Source: Phoronis australis (Eukaryota; Phoronida; Phoronidae). From it: 64,000 nucleotides of DNA. Position 1 is the first letter of the stretch. Every line of letters begins with the position of its first letter. The stretch covers positions 1,003,066 to 1,067,065 of the forward strand of contig NMRA01000004.1 of the NCBI GenBank assembly GCA_002633005.1, given 5' to 3'. Below the pieces are notes generated by a model. The model made no database searches, was not told the origin of the DNA, and saw only the letters and a list, made by a program, of their open reading frames with translations. Position numbers and translations under genes: made by a program. Shown piece after piece: positions 1 through 13,000 of this stretch.

Positions 1-891
1 ATCAGTATGCATGAACGACGTAATGCATCTACCACCAGATGCCGCAACGAGTGTCAAAATGGTTGAATTGTAATTGTTTCAGTTATTCAAATTCCATACC
101 TACAAGATCATTTCTTACATTTTGAATAACAAAATATGATGGCCGTAGGGACTTAGAACTATAGACGGAGCTCATAAAAACGAAACTCTGTAAAATTTAT
201 TCAGGAAGGTTAAATTAAAAGCTTTTCAACATTCTTCAATTGACATGCACTAACACTCGTCACAACCACGACATTCAACTGCAGTGCATGCGTGACTTAA
301 GATAAATCTCAAGCTTTGTTCGGTGTTATTGTAGTCTTACAAAAAGAGTAACGACGGTAATCGAATGTTATTGATACAATTATGCCAATTCGTGACACTC
401 ATGTCTAACGGTATTTGTAACTATGGCTTCAATTCCGACATCCCGGATTCAACTCTCCTATTTTCGGAGACAGAAAAACTTATTGTGTAACCGATCTATT
501 TTGCGAACGTTAGGACCGCTTACACAATTTTGAGCTGAGTAAGGGTAAGGTGGAGATTTATCATGCCTCACTCAGCTTTTCAAATTTGATAATGTCTTAA
601 CTGCAACTGAGTCACTCTACAACAGTAGGTCTAACACTGTAGGCCTATTGGTATCAGAATGACAGGTGGTACACTAATCTTAATGTAGTGACTACAATGG
701 CAACGGTGCACAACCGTGGAGCAAGTGTCCTACTCCAGTCACACAACCGTGTGGGTTAATGCCGTAGAATCACTGAAGGCATTGTCTCCGGGAGCTTAGT
801 AGCTTTACTTGCAGATTATAGGTGTGGTGCCTCACTGCGTGTGTGCTAAAATGACATGCCATCTCTCGGTAAAAGCTGACACTACAGTTAC
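1..891. other. ACE intron downstream of exon 7c; no exon recognised
   Basis: I looked on the minus strand for the next ACE exon (FHEAIGD...) and did not find it, so it should lie beyond the window. Open frames here show no family resemblance. Confidence 0.6.
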
Positions 892-1016
892 CTGCGTTAG
901 CACCATCTCGAAACACAACCGGAAGGTGTTTGTACTGCAGGAAGTATTGTATGTGACCCATCTCGTGATGTGATATGACAAAAAACTCCATGGTGATGTC
1001 CGAGCACTGCTGAATT
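892..1016 (-). CDS. ACE: ACE exon 7c: zinc-binding exon, third copy, C-domain-like
   Basis: 125 nt, same phases. It reads [16 protein letters not shown], then [17 protein letters not shown] and RDGANAG. The acceptor GATGGTAG has a weak pyrimidine tract; the donor is GCAG|GTAACTG. Positions equivalent to testis-ACE 391/403 are Phe/Asp, close to the human C-domain pair Phe/Glu. GANPG is altered to GANAG. It is intact and could be used, although the weak acceptor and Pro-to-Ala change leave open that it is rarely used or decaying. Confidence 0.82.
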
Positions 1017-4000
1017 CTACCATCAGAACATTTCATAAACATTTGTAAGTCCTTTTAGCGGGGAAGGCCTAATCAGTGACTTGTAACAAGCATCATGACA
1101 ACGTGGTACTCATGACTTACACGACTTTCTGTCTGAATTTCTGCACTCGGATATTTCCGCCGGTTCAGCACAGCCAACCAGCTAAGACATCTGATTGTCT
1201 TACAAGCCGGAAGTCATTATCGAGAATCAACCAGCCTCCCGTTCAGTAACGCTAGGACCTCGCTAAAAAGCGAGATTACGTGAGATATTGCCGTGTTATT
1301 TAAATGAAAACACGTGACTTTGACTAGGTTTTAGCTAGGTCCTAGCGTAGGTCCTAGCGTCTACTGAACGCACGCCAGATGTCTCTGCCAGTGCACCGGG
1401 ATCGAACTGGCGCAGTAAATCAAGTGACATTGAAGATCATTATGAAGGAGCAGTACCTGTCTATACAGCCAGATGGCAGCAGTAGTCATCGGCTCCACGT
1501 GACTGGTCTATTTGGGTTTGCGATTGTGTCTCATTTCTGGGTGTAAACAGTGATGGAAACACAGACGCCTTAAAGGTGAGATACTATAAAATTAAAAATA
1601 CACACGGAATTGTTCTCGACACCTCGCCAACGGTTAAGTATATTAATTTGGAAAGTAAATAAACATTAGCCGATGCATGTCGAACCGCTGTTTCTTTGTC
1701 TTAGTTAGAAACTACAACATTGAATGTAGACAAAATATTTGACATGCGTCATGCCTGGTACATCAGAAGTTACGAAGTGTGTTTATTTGGAAACGAAAGT
1801 GAAAACTGCCAAGCAATGCAAAGAAAGTCTGTAGATAGTTAATTAATTTTCGTTACCAAAAGCCGGTCAACAAAATCAACTAACAACACGATGGACAACA
1901 ATAGACGAACGACTAAAAGGATGCCTCGCATACGGTTTGGGATCCTTAAAAAGATGGGTTTACCTGGATTAGCTCCACCCCTCAGTTGAGGGGGCAGGTG
2001 TTTATATTGCATAATATACTGGATGTGTCCCATTTCATGATGAATCAAGACCAAATAGTGCATTGTCACCTGTGTGCAAGCCGTTACTCTGTAAGAAGTA
2101 CCTGTCATAAGTAACCACAGGCCAGTGCCACTTCCGTGCAAACGGTAATGAATCCCGTAATGACGCAAAGCAATGGGATCGTGTAATTTCAAAGTCAAGA
2201 AAACATACGTTCGCCGGGATCGTAAACTGACGATGACCCAAAGTCACAGCATCTGATCTGCGAACTTGGTCCTTGCAGAATTCGGCCGAAGCCGGGCAGC
2301 AAGTACGTTTGTAAGTCAGATAAGGTCTTGATCAATTCAGCATTCTTGATTTAGTGCATTATTACTGTACAACTAAAAAATCTTTAAAGACTTTTATCAA
2401 TCTCAAGTGCATTATTAAATACTAAACCGGAAGTGACGGGGCATATTTCGATGTGTCCGAGTAAGCCACGCTCTCATATAATTTGTGCCGTTTTCCAGTT
2501 CCGTTTTCAATAAATAAAATGACGTCAACAGAATACAGTGAATACTTCATACAAATGAGGTTGGTCTTTAATTACCCCTTCAGGGCAATTGTCAGGGCTT
2601 TGTTATTTGGCCAGTCAAACTACATCACGTCTGAATTAAAATCCAGTTGTCATTATTGAAATAGTCTTTTAAAAAAAGATGTTTAATATAGCCTAAAGCA
2701 GCATTTCGCCCAATGGATCTGGCTAAAGTCGAAAATCGAATTACAGTAAGTCTTATAAACTGGGTCAAAAAACATTCCTTACCTAGATTGGTTAATATTT
2801 CCGTTACCAAAAAGAACATTGAAACTACAAGTATTAGCGATTTAATAAAAAAATCTCACAGTTAATTGGGTTTCGCCAACCCCAACTTTCGAATTTCAAA
2901 ATGGCGCACGTATTTGTGAGTCTCCAGCCCAGTCGGATGATGGCAAATGTTCTTTAATAAGCTCATGAGCGAAGACTTCAACATAGCCAGCTAAACAGCC
3001 GTGAAATGTTCCGTTAACACCGTGTCAAATATACACAATTGACCAAAAAGCTGTTTAAATACGGTAACATTGATATCCGGCAGCAATGCTTGTAATCTTT
3101 GACCAGGGAATGATGAGCCTGCCACCATGATTTCCGACACAGTCAATTTAACTGGCCATGTGGTACGCTCTCTCACCTACTGAAGAAAGGGGTGCGCGGT
3201 CATTTCTGTCGATCACGAAAAACACTGTCTTGTCGATATATGCATTGTTTACTATTGTCAGTGTTTCAATAAATTCATACGCCACCCATTTCCCTAGAAT
3301 TTAATAGAAGTACTACCTCGGGGGGCATGCGGTATATAATAACTCTGTGCGTCGCTGAGACAACAGTTCTACTAGTATTTGCAAGCTGCCAAATGCTACA
3401 AACATTTTATATTTCGAAGACCAAGCAAGCATAAGCTAAAGAAATCGTCGCATCGGGTAGATGTCACGTTACCTGAGAGAATATACCTCTGGAATCCCAT
3501 TGTTCAGTGAATTGATCTAAGCCTATGCTACAGATACATGTATGCACTAATTTGAGCTAGTAATCTGCGCTGAGCAAAATAAGACATACCTGTCTCGAGC
3601 GCACGTGCACATGATTGCAATTTTCCGAACGGAACAAAAAGCTACTACTAAATCATCGCTGAACGTAATTACGCATCCTTTTTAAAAGCGCACGCTTCTG
3701 TTTATTGTCTTTCAGTGGCCGGTTGCATGAAACGGTCCAAATAGGGACTCAGCTAAGCTCCCTAATTCTTTGTGCGTATTTGTGTTTTATGGTTTCACAG
3801 ATGAAATGTTTTCTATCATTTCATCTTCATTATGAGCTCCTCATTGATTAATGACATTTTCTAATAAAATAACTAAAACAGAGCCCAGAGTTCATTGAAA
3901 ATAAATAGTGGCTCAATCCTTAAATTGGAGGTGTTGCATGAAAAGATCCCTACTTTTTTCGATAATATTGACAATTCAGCGTAGAGTTCACTCTCAATTT

Positions 4001-7000
4001 GTATCAAAGTCAAAAGTTGACTTAGAAATGAAACTAAAACAATGCAAGAAAGGGCAATCGATGTTTTCACAAGTCCAAAAATACGCAGTAGATTTAGGGA
4101 ACTTAGTTGAGTCCTTATTTGGGACTGTTTCATGCAACAAGGCACAGAACTCCTGCGCGCCAGAAAGCGAGAATATTAGAGAGTGAAAACTTGTAAAATT
4201 CCATGCTTCGCTTGTAATGCAGTGGCGACATCTCAACTTCCGACTCAAGGAGGAACTAGCTTTACAGAACGCATCCGTGGGCTGACATGCTCAGCAAATG
4301 AACTTGCAGGTCTGCTAGCTCAGCAAGAAGTGTGCAAAGGGCATGCTCGTTAGACTGTAGAGAGGCGCAGTGCTGCCTTGATTGGACAGGTCCTACTCCG
4401 AAACGCGTCGTAATCGCGTTTAGAACTTGGAGGCTTAGTGTAATCGCGTGCAGGTGCCACGGTGCATGTGATGAGAGAGAACAGTGGTTCTAACCCCCCG
4501 CTACCTGGATTAGCCCCTCTTCTGAAATTAAGCGGCAGTGTCTTATACTGGAGGTAATATTCAATGTGGCCCATCTCGTGGTGAACAGTTATGAGGTCCT
4601 CCATGGTGATATCTGTGCACTGTTTAATTCTGAAATGTGACAACTGAAGTAAAGCGTGCACGTGATTCACCACCAGATGTCCTACTAGGCAAATCTGGTT
4701 TTGTCACAGTGAAGGAGTGATGGCTGGTTTCTGCGTGAATAAATAAATTATTTAACCAATAAAGACATGCAAGCAGATTAGTGGGATAGCGATTATTCCT
4801 GTGAATCGTGTCTTTAGTCTTAAAGGGACATTAAACCTACTTTACAAATTCATTACAAAGTGGGTTAAATCTGTAAGCATGACTAGCACTTGAAGAGAGT
4901 TAATTGGCTGTTGGCGGGAAAGACCGCTCACCTCGAACCACGGGATCCATTTTTGACGTAATGAAGAAGTGTTTTGGTTAAACGTAGATATCTCTCAGAG
5001 AAGTTGCGTGTAAGGCTGCCAGTTGTGTAAGTAGCGGACAACGATCAACTGGTTTAGTGTTATTTTAATTTTGATTGTTGGTATGACTTCAAAAACATTA
5101 TTCGTCAATTAACCTAAACGGCGCGATGTTACTGTTGCGTTTAGCGTATGCCTGTCATAAAATGGTACCTAGTGAAACCAAAAGTTATACACGGCCGAAA
5201 CTTAGCACGAGTTTAATGTGGAATTGATTGAATGGAAACTACACTGAAATACAAAGTTCTAATGACGTCAGTCACATACATGACAACTGAGATTAAGTAA
5301 TGAGGTGCTCGACACAGCGCCTTCGCGTTTGCTAAGACTTGTCACAAACGCTAACAGTAACAAGATACAGTAACCCTGCGCATGCGTCTTGAACCTAGCG
5401 CTAACATACGTGGCAACGGATGTTGTAATTTCGTTGGCGATTTTTTTTAACTTGGGGTATTTCAGAAACACAGGCTTGATCAAGCTTTTTACAAGCATAT
5501 AAAGTTTATCGGACAAGAAGATTTATTGAGATTTATGCCCGTTCTGTAGTATTCCCTATTACTTGAGTGAGTGAAGAGACGCAAAGGGGAGCGTCTGGCT
5601 TCACTTAGTGAAAAAGACGCGTGAATTTATTGACATAAAGACACGAGGCGTGTACTTTAGTGATCTACGTTTGTCCTGGTCCAAGATACATTGCGTTGTT
5701 GAAGTTTGTTTTCTAGTTAACAGAACTTGCAAACTCCATACTATTTCGACATCAACGGGCGGAGTTACAGCGGCTTCGCTGCAGCCATCTTTTTTGTTCC
5801 ATGAGGTCGAGATGAAGTTGCAGCAAATGTCCCTCAAACGAACATTGTAACGCCGTCGTTTATTAAAATCCTGACTGTACATTAAATGATTCTCCATTTT
5901 ATACGAGAGCACGGTCCAATGGATTCGTTAAAATCTTACCGAAAATCTTTGCCATTGTAGAAATCCCAAGCCGAAGCGTGGCAGACGACTTCTCTTCCTT
6001 CCGGTTTCACTATCATCGAATGGTTCCAAAATGCGGGTGGCATTGGTAGTAGCCCCAATGAAGTGAAAAACTCGTCAGACAATTCGAACATTTGCATCGC
6101 CGTGTATTTCTGTAAATGAAAGAGATATTGTTACCACGTTTCAAGTTCAGGTGGATTAGCAGATCTCATCGTCATAGCTTCATTTATCAGAATACCTATT
6201 CCAATATACTGAGATCATTTCAATATTTTAAATCCAAAGCGGTCAAACTTCACAAAAAGATATTTAACGTAAATCAACCTAGTCGCTAACAAAATCGCCG
6301 CCAAAGCTGAATGTAATTTAACTTCATTTTTACAGACTTAGAAAACTCTGATAGTAAAACTTAAACTCAGCTAATTTATGAAGTGTTCCTATCTTGGATA
6401 CATCTTTGGATTGATGAAGCACATCCTTTTTGAAATGCGGCAAGTGTCCATTTAAAAGTACATTATCCATATCGTTTCCAGCATCACGGGAAGACATATG
6501 TCTTGTTACATAAATTACTTTTATGTTGGCATCAAATCAACCTTCTACGTAATTATAATTACTTTACAAATTAGCAATTGTTTGATTAAAGTTATGTAGG
6601 ACCATAGAATAATTTGCTATCATGGCTAACTTCGAAAAATATCTCAGAATGAAATACCACCGTCCCGCCGCACCATTTCATGGGTTTTTAAGACACCCGC
6701 AATTTTTCATTGGAATAAAAATCGTTGTCGAGCGTTTTTGTGTGTTCGAAAAAAATAGCTGTCGGGGCGTTTTTGTGAGTTGCGGCGAAACTTCCTCCTT
6801 TGCATTTTGGCATGTAGCCAGATGTCTCGTTTTTAATCCGGATGTCAATCCAGTTATCCGGTTTTTTTATTCTCGAATGTTGATTGTCTTTCCGTTATTA
6901 ATATTGTATTTCTTTAGTAACATAGCAACAGCAACAATTAATGTTCCAATGTTCCTTTGTCACGGTAATTCACACTATATGTATCAGGATCACTAATTTT

Positions 7001-10000
7001 TACTTTCAATTCTAAAGAAATGCGCTTATTTCCAAACGTCTGTGTAAAGTCAGAGTTCTACAATGCAAACACTGTTGTGTGCTATCCACAGTATACGTCT
7101 ATGCCACATAATAGATAAATTGGAGAATATTATACATCCAGTTGATAGATGTCAGCAAAAAACCTTAAAACTAATACTGGACTTACATTTCAACTGAGCG
7201 ACGTTGCGTCCTCATCGCGAGGACTTTCACAAGTCATTGCCGTGGTGGTGTTCGGCTGATGACGTAATCGGCGGGAAAAGAAACACCGTGTACGGTCCCA
7301 AGTCTTGGAGAGCTGGCCGAATCTGAATCCGCCTTGACAATTCAAGGAAGGGCATTCAACACCTTCGTAGATAGATTCCTTGACACCACGTTTGAACCAG
7401 TTTTCCTTACGATCCAACATCGTACATCACTGGAGTCAAATGAATGTTTTGCAGTGTTGATGTGAGTGAAAACAGCGGAATCATACGTGTCCCCATAACT
7501 GAGCCGGCGGTGCTGGTTCATTCTGCTTTTGACAGACATCAAGGTTTCACCCAGGTAGGACTCGGTACACCCCTTGTCCTCACGTGTATTACCATAAACG
7601 ACATTGGAGACTTTTTTCTTGGGAACCTTGTCTTTTACCCGGACTAGTCGGCTCCTGAGAAAGTCGATTACGTCATCAGCCGAGCACCACCACGGCAGTT
7701 GCTAGTGAAAGTCCTCGTGATAAGGACGCAAAGCCCAGTATTAGCTTTAATTGTTTTGCTGCATAATAGATGTTTACCCATTTTTTATATATCAGAAAAC
7801 TCTTACTGGCAAATTCTTGATAGGTGCTGTAATTAGTTTGTCACATTTTTTGTTAATGTCAATGCATCCTGAATTTTTGCTGAAGAATATAAATGTATCA
7901 AACGGCCTCTAAGTCCAATTAATATATAAAGATGTATAATTTTGGAAGAATCACTGACCAAATTCTTCACAGCAACTGTGAGGGATCTACACTCTAAAAT
8001 CTTTGTCTGCCGGCAATATTTTGAATCATTGGAACATACTATTTTCCTGCTGGTTTAACTAGTTATTTATACAACCTTTCGGTTTTATTTCATTTTTACG
8101 TTACTATTGCACAATAGATTAATTGACATTACGCTTAATTAAATAACTAATTAGATAATTAACCAGTCAGTTGGTACACGAGGGCTTTCACTATTACACT
8201 ATATCATTTTCCGCATTTTCGTAAGTAAAACTATTGTTTTTATAATGTAAAGTATTTTTAAAATTGTCTGCTATGCAAAATGATAATTATTTATGAAGTA
8301 AATTGTTTATTCCTTGCTTCTGATATTATCGAAATCAAGAGCTTTTGAAGAGCTTTCTTAAGATATGATTCTTATGCAATTCGGTCGAAAAACTGTAGAG
8401 TTATGAAAAGTTATACTGACACTATTCCAATTGGCCTGGTGCTAACATACAGTACATGTACGTACATGTATGTACATTATATATTTGTTATGACTTGTCC
8501 TAAGTACATGATTTTGGTATCGTAGCAGAGCTCAGGAGATGCTTCATCATACCGATATATTTTAAGGAAATTGTAAACTTTCGAAATTGTTGTACAACAG
8601 GTTCCTCTAGATGGCTTTACGTTACGTCTACCAGTTAGGTAGCGGTACCCACGGGCGGCTTACCGAATTGCGGAACACCTGGAGCTATGATGACGACGGA
8701 AACGGCATGACTAAGGTTGATGAGGGTCAAAAAGACAACAATCTCGCGAAAAGGCAGGACTTTACAAGCACGTGATCACACGAACTTCCTTAGCGAGATT
8801 CTTCAGTGCGTCTCTCTACCCTGGTCAACCGGTGAGACATCTGATTGGTTTGAAAGAAAGCCAAGCAGTCAAAAACCAATCAGATGCTTAGCCGGTTAAC
8901 ATACCGGATGAACTGGCATGAGCAGACGGTAACATACTGTAAGTAGATGTAAAACGAGAACACTCACTCTTTCTATAAGTGTAGGCGTTATGTCAACGCT
9001 TTCTTTATCCGGGTATGGTCGAATAAAGCTGAGCAAATTACTCCATGTCTGTGCCCACATGTTTCCTGGAAAAACATTGCAATGGTATCTAGGTCCATGT
9101 GAGTTACACGAGGCCGAACTATCCATGTCGTTCAAGTACAAGTAAGCAGGGCAACATCGACACGGACGTCGGACAAGTGATTGATTTTTTACGGTAGGCC
9201 TATCAGACGTTGTTGGACTGACAAGCCCTGTACAATATTCAGGAATGAAATGTCGGTGAGTCCACGGCATCACTTCACGATTGCTTTACCCAGAAACTGT
9301 GCGGCTGCATTACTTTTTTGTCGGACACAATGTGTGCAATACAACATGCCCTAGGCGTAGTACGAAGGACGCCTGTAGTAGTGGGAGGAACATACCGGGT
9401 AGGCAAACGCTTCCCCGTTCGGCATGATTTCATAACCTCACCTTCCCGGTCGCTTCCAGTTTTGCTTCCTTCCTCCCATAATAGAATGCAAACCTGCTCC
9501 CCAGCTGCCAAGGCCTATAAATGCACTAGGAAAGCAAAGTATCTGTACGAATGTACAACTGTGGGTCTACTACGGAAATGATGTGAATTAGATATCGAAC
9601 TGTCGAGCAACATGACTGGGATGTCTAAATGTCTGTACCAATATCTGTTAGAAAGCTACGTGTACGTATGAAAGACACGGTGTGACAATGGAAGTTCCGT
9701 ACCTAGGAGGTGAGCTGGAATGTGTCCGCCCTGAGGAATCTTGTCCTCCCCGTGCTTTGCTCTTAACTTCTTCCTCACAAACGCGTGCAGCTGTTCGTAC
9801 AAAGGTTTGAGCTGGTCGTACAGTCGGATAAGGTCTGCTTGGAAATCATAGCCAGGAACGTCGTATGATGATCGCCAAAACACGCCCGTGTCTTTATAGC
9901 CTGTAGTGGATATATGCATTGCTGGTTTCATTCATGAACGTTTACTTGTTAATACATTTACACCGTAAGCATATGACTGCTATAGTTTAGATAGAGGCTT

Positions 10001-13000
10001 TCATGGGTGTTATAGAACCCTTAGCACGTATCACTGATCGTTAACTGTACGGAGAGGAAGTGTTAACACGGAAGAATCAATCAACCACCGCTCTTCTAAA
10101 CATAACCGCAAAGACCAGTATCTCTGACTACACGCAGATGTCATTCCAAAGAGCGCTGAACAGCAGCAACACGTACATGTAAGCACACTTAGTGCTGCCA
10201 GCCGAGAGGCTGCAGCACATACGGTGGTACTCTACAGGTAGTGCCACAATACAGTTAGACTGTGGCCACGTGCTATTTGCACTGTTTAGAAATTACCTAA
10301 ATATTTGAGGCAGAACAGGTTTGGCGGCAAGATGGGACGTGTGCAATGCCAGGAAAATGTGAGAATTGAACTGTACCTCCTTACCAAGCACTACGTAGTT
10401 CCTGTGTAAGTGTGGTGCGGCCTAGTAAGCGTTCGACTATCGGTCAGGATCTTTTGGAGAGTAATAAAATATATACATGTTCCTCACGCCATAACTGTGG
10501 AATTACGAATTAGTTGGGATACTGCGATTTCTCCCTGTCGTGTCAAAAACGAATGCGAACGCAACCTTTGAAGTAAGCTGTGAAATGATTCATATATAAT
10601 TACAATACCAGGTTGTGCAACGATTTTGAAAAAAAAAACAAATGGTTTTGTTCTAACGTATTTGTAAGCCACTAGAAATATTTCTTTTTCGTAAAAGTAT
10701 GCAGACGTATTATCACAAATTAAAATTCTTATCTCTGGAGAGTTGCTCACCCCTTTCTTCACTACACACCTTGCAATGATACGTCATTCCTATATTTCAA
10801 AATCGATTGGCCAATACTTTTAACATTTCTCATTTCCATGGAAAACATCTTTAACCAATGACATCATTCTAACTTTGAATTCCAGATGGACAATTGTACA
10901 TTTTCTCGGCGTTACGTTTTCACAATGCTGACACTCAGTCGGTGAAGTTTCAATTGTTTTTCCAATCAAGCGGGAGGATCCACGTTATTGTCAAACGCAC
11001 ACGCTAATATGAAAATGTCATGTTATATATTCAGGGGCGGATCCAGGATTTTGAGTTTGGGGGGCAGGGCAGAGTATTAGCCAGGATTTTGGCCGTCAGA
11101 CATTCGCACCCCCGTACTTCCAAATGGAATCTGGGAGAATTTTAAGGGGGCCTTGGCCCCTTGCCCGTCCCCCCCCCCCCCTTAAATACGCCACTGATAT
11201 TTGCTCTACCCATCGAATACCAAGTAGGTCTCGTTCCGAAACTGACAATATATTTTATGAAACTGCCTTTTTTGGTCAGCTGAAATGTCCGTGTGTGAAA
11301 TTGGAATACCACAATCACTGGAACTCCGGGCTCGCTCATGCAATCTCAAATTAAGCAAGCGGCCGTGTTTGTGGGAAACTATTACAGCTGTATTACTACA
11401 GGTTCCGCCTGAATCTGTAAACATTTGAAAGCACTGAATGAGTGTGATTCACGAGTGAAGATGCCTCGTTGATGATGAGATACTAATAAGTAAGATGCCG
11501 GGTTTAAGTCAAAGGTTGTGTTGCAAAATTTGAGCCACTGGACAAGTTTGGTTGTTGCTTGACGTGAAATACATTGTTTGACAAAGGCAACGTCACGCGC
11601 GTTACCATCAAACACTTCTAAGGACTCAACAATCAACATCGAATGAAAATGACACGCGATTTGTCAATTATGGAGTTAAGTATCGACTTAAGTTTGTGTG
11701 CGCGGAACCTTGGACCATGCAACCGATCAATTTTCGGGACAAATTCCGAGTACACAGATTAGACCCCGTCCACTGGGTTCCAGGGTATAATGTATGTACT
11801 CGAAACTCGACTCAAAACTTGACCATTCATATGTCATGCAAAACCACACATCGCGCTTCTAATCCTTTTTATGATATTCGACGTTTTTTCCGCAATCATG
11901 TATGGTGGAAAAGTTGCATCGCAGCGCGTAATGCCTTTAATATTCTCACCACGACAGAAACCAGTTACCCTATCCGGCTAAGCCGAGAGCAGCTTACTAA
12001 TAGTTTATGGCTTTCTGATGCTCAGCGTGTGATGTACCACGGACAGTAAGGTGTGTGTATCTCGCCTTGCGAATTGCTAGCACCGTACACGGAATGGGTT
12101 GAATTTCGAGTTTGAGCTTGGCGAGTACGAGTCCAGAGAATAGATCCTGGTCTTAACAGTGTTTATACACGCCAAACATTCGGGCCCTATGCCCCCGTAA
12201 CTACTGAAGTCAAAAGGTTAAAATACAAACTTTTGAAATGCAACATTTTCTTTACCGATACGGCTTCCATTCATACACCTATTCACAAACAAAAAGCATC
12301 GACGTCAGAATCGTATTAGCGTATTCATGAAATGGAAACAAAATGTAACTTTTTTCAGTCGTCACGAAAACGAAACTAATTGCCTTGGGATTCAGCACAC
12401 AGTGTAGTCTATATATTTGAAGGCAAGTCTTCTGGGCCTTTTTCATATTGACAAAAGAGCTCGTGTCTTCAGAAATCGCTTTTAAACAACAACCGTCTTG
12501 TTTCCTCAATGTGTAAAGGTCGAGAATAAAATCATATGAAACAACTGCAGTAGTTTGTTTATATAATTTTGTGTCTAATTGATAAATGTATTCATCCGTG
12601 ACAACTATCTCCGTTTAACACTTTTTAGCGTATTGACACGAATGCGATGTAGCCTACGCAAAGAACAAGGTAGAATTTCGTACACGCAAGAATATCGGTA
12701 GGGAAGCTAGTTTGATCACTTGCTTGAGTTAGCGATAAAACGCAAAGTATTGCGTGTTCTTGCATTTTCGCGAGATTCTCGCCTCTACCGAACGCATGCC
12801 AGGTGCACAACTGTACTTCGAAGACATGACACCATACCGTTTAGGCCAGCGGCTTCATTCGACAGCTCAACAAACTCCTTGTACTTTGGCCTTATTTGAG
12901 GTCCAGTGACGTCACGCCACCCTTTCCACGCCCATAACAATTCGTCGTATGACGCACTAGGATTTGCCATTAGTCTCGTCAGGTCGGGTTCGAGCGTATT

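Larger units (their letters stand above)
6110..8967. other. ACE intron 5
   Basis: 2.9-kb intron containing the foldback element at 7204-7731 and very AT-rich DNA around 7740-8330. A 124-aa plus-strand open frame at 6622-6996 resembles no family I know and is probably chance. Confidence 0.5.
9901..12837. other. ACE intron 3
   Basis: Contains the family D repeat at 11034-11196 and a family B fragment near 12630-12800. No ACE or other exon was recognised. The open frame at 11696-12049 (117 aa, plus) shows no family resemblance. Confidence 0.5.

Noticed and set aside
892-4629. Three separate tandem ACE genes or pseudogenes
   Set aside because: Only the 125-nt exon recurs. I found no duplicates of exons 2-6 or of the following exon between copies, and all three copies keep frame and splice sites.
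6622-6996. 124-aa plus-strand open frame in ACE intron 5
   Set aside because: The C-terminal part looks hydrophobic only because of T-rich DNA; no family match and no splice partners.
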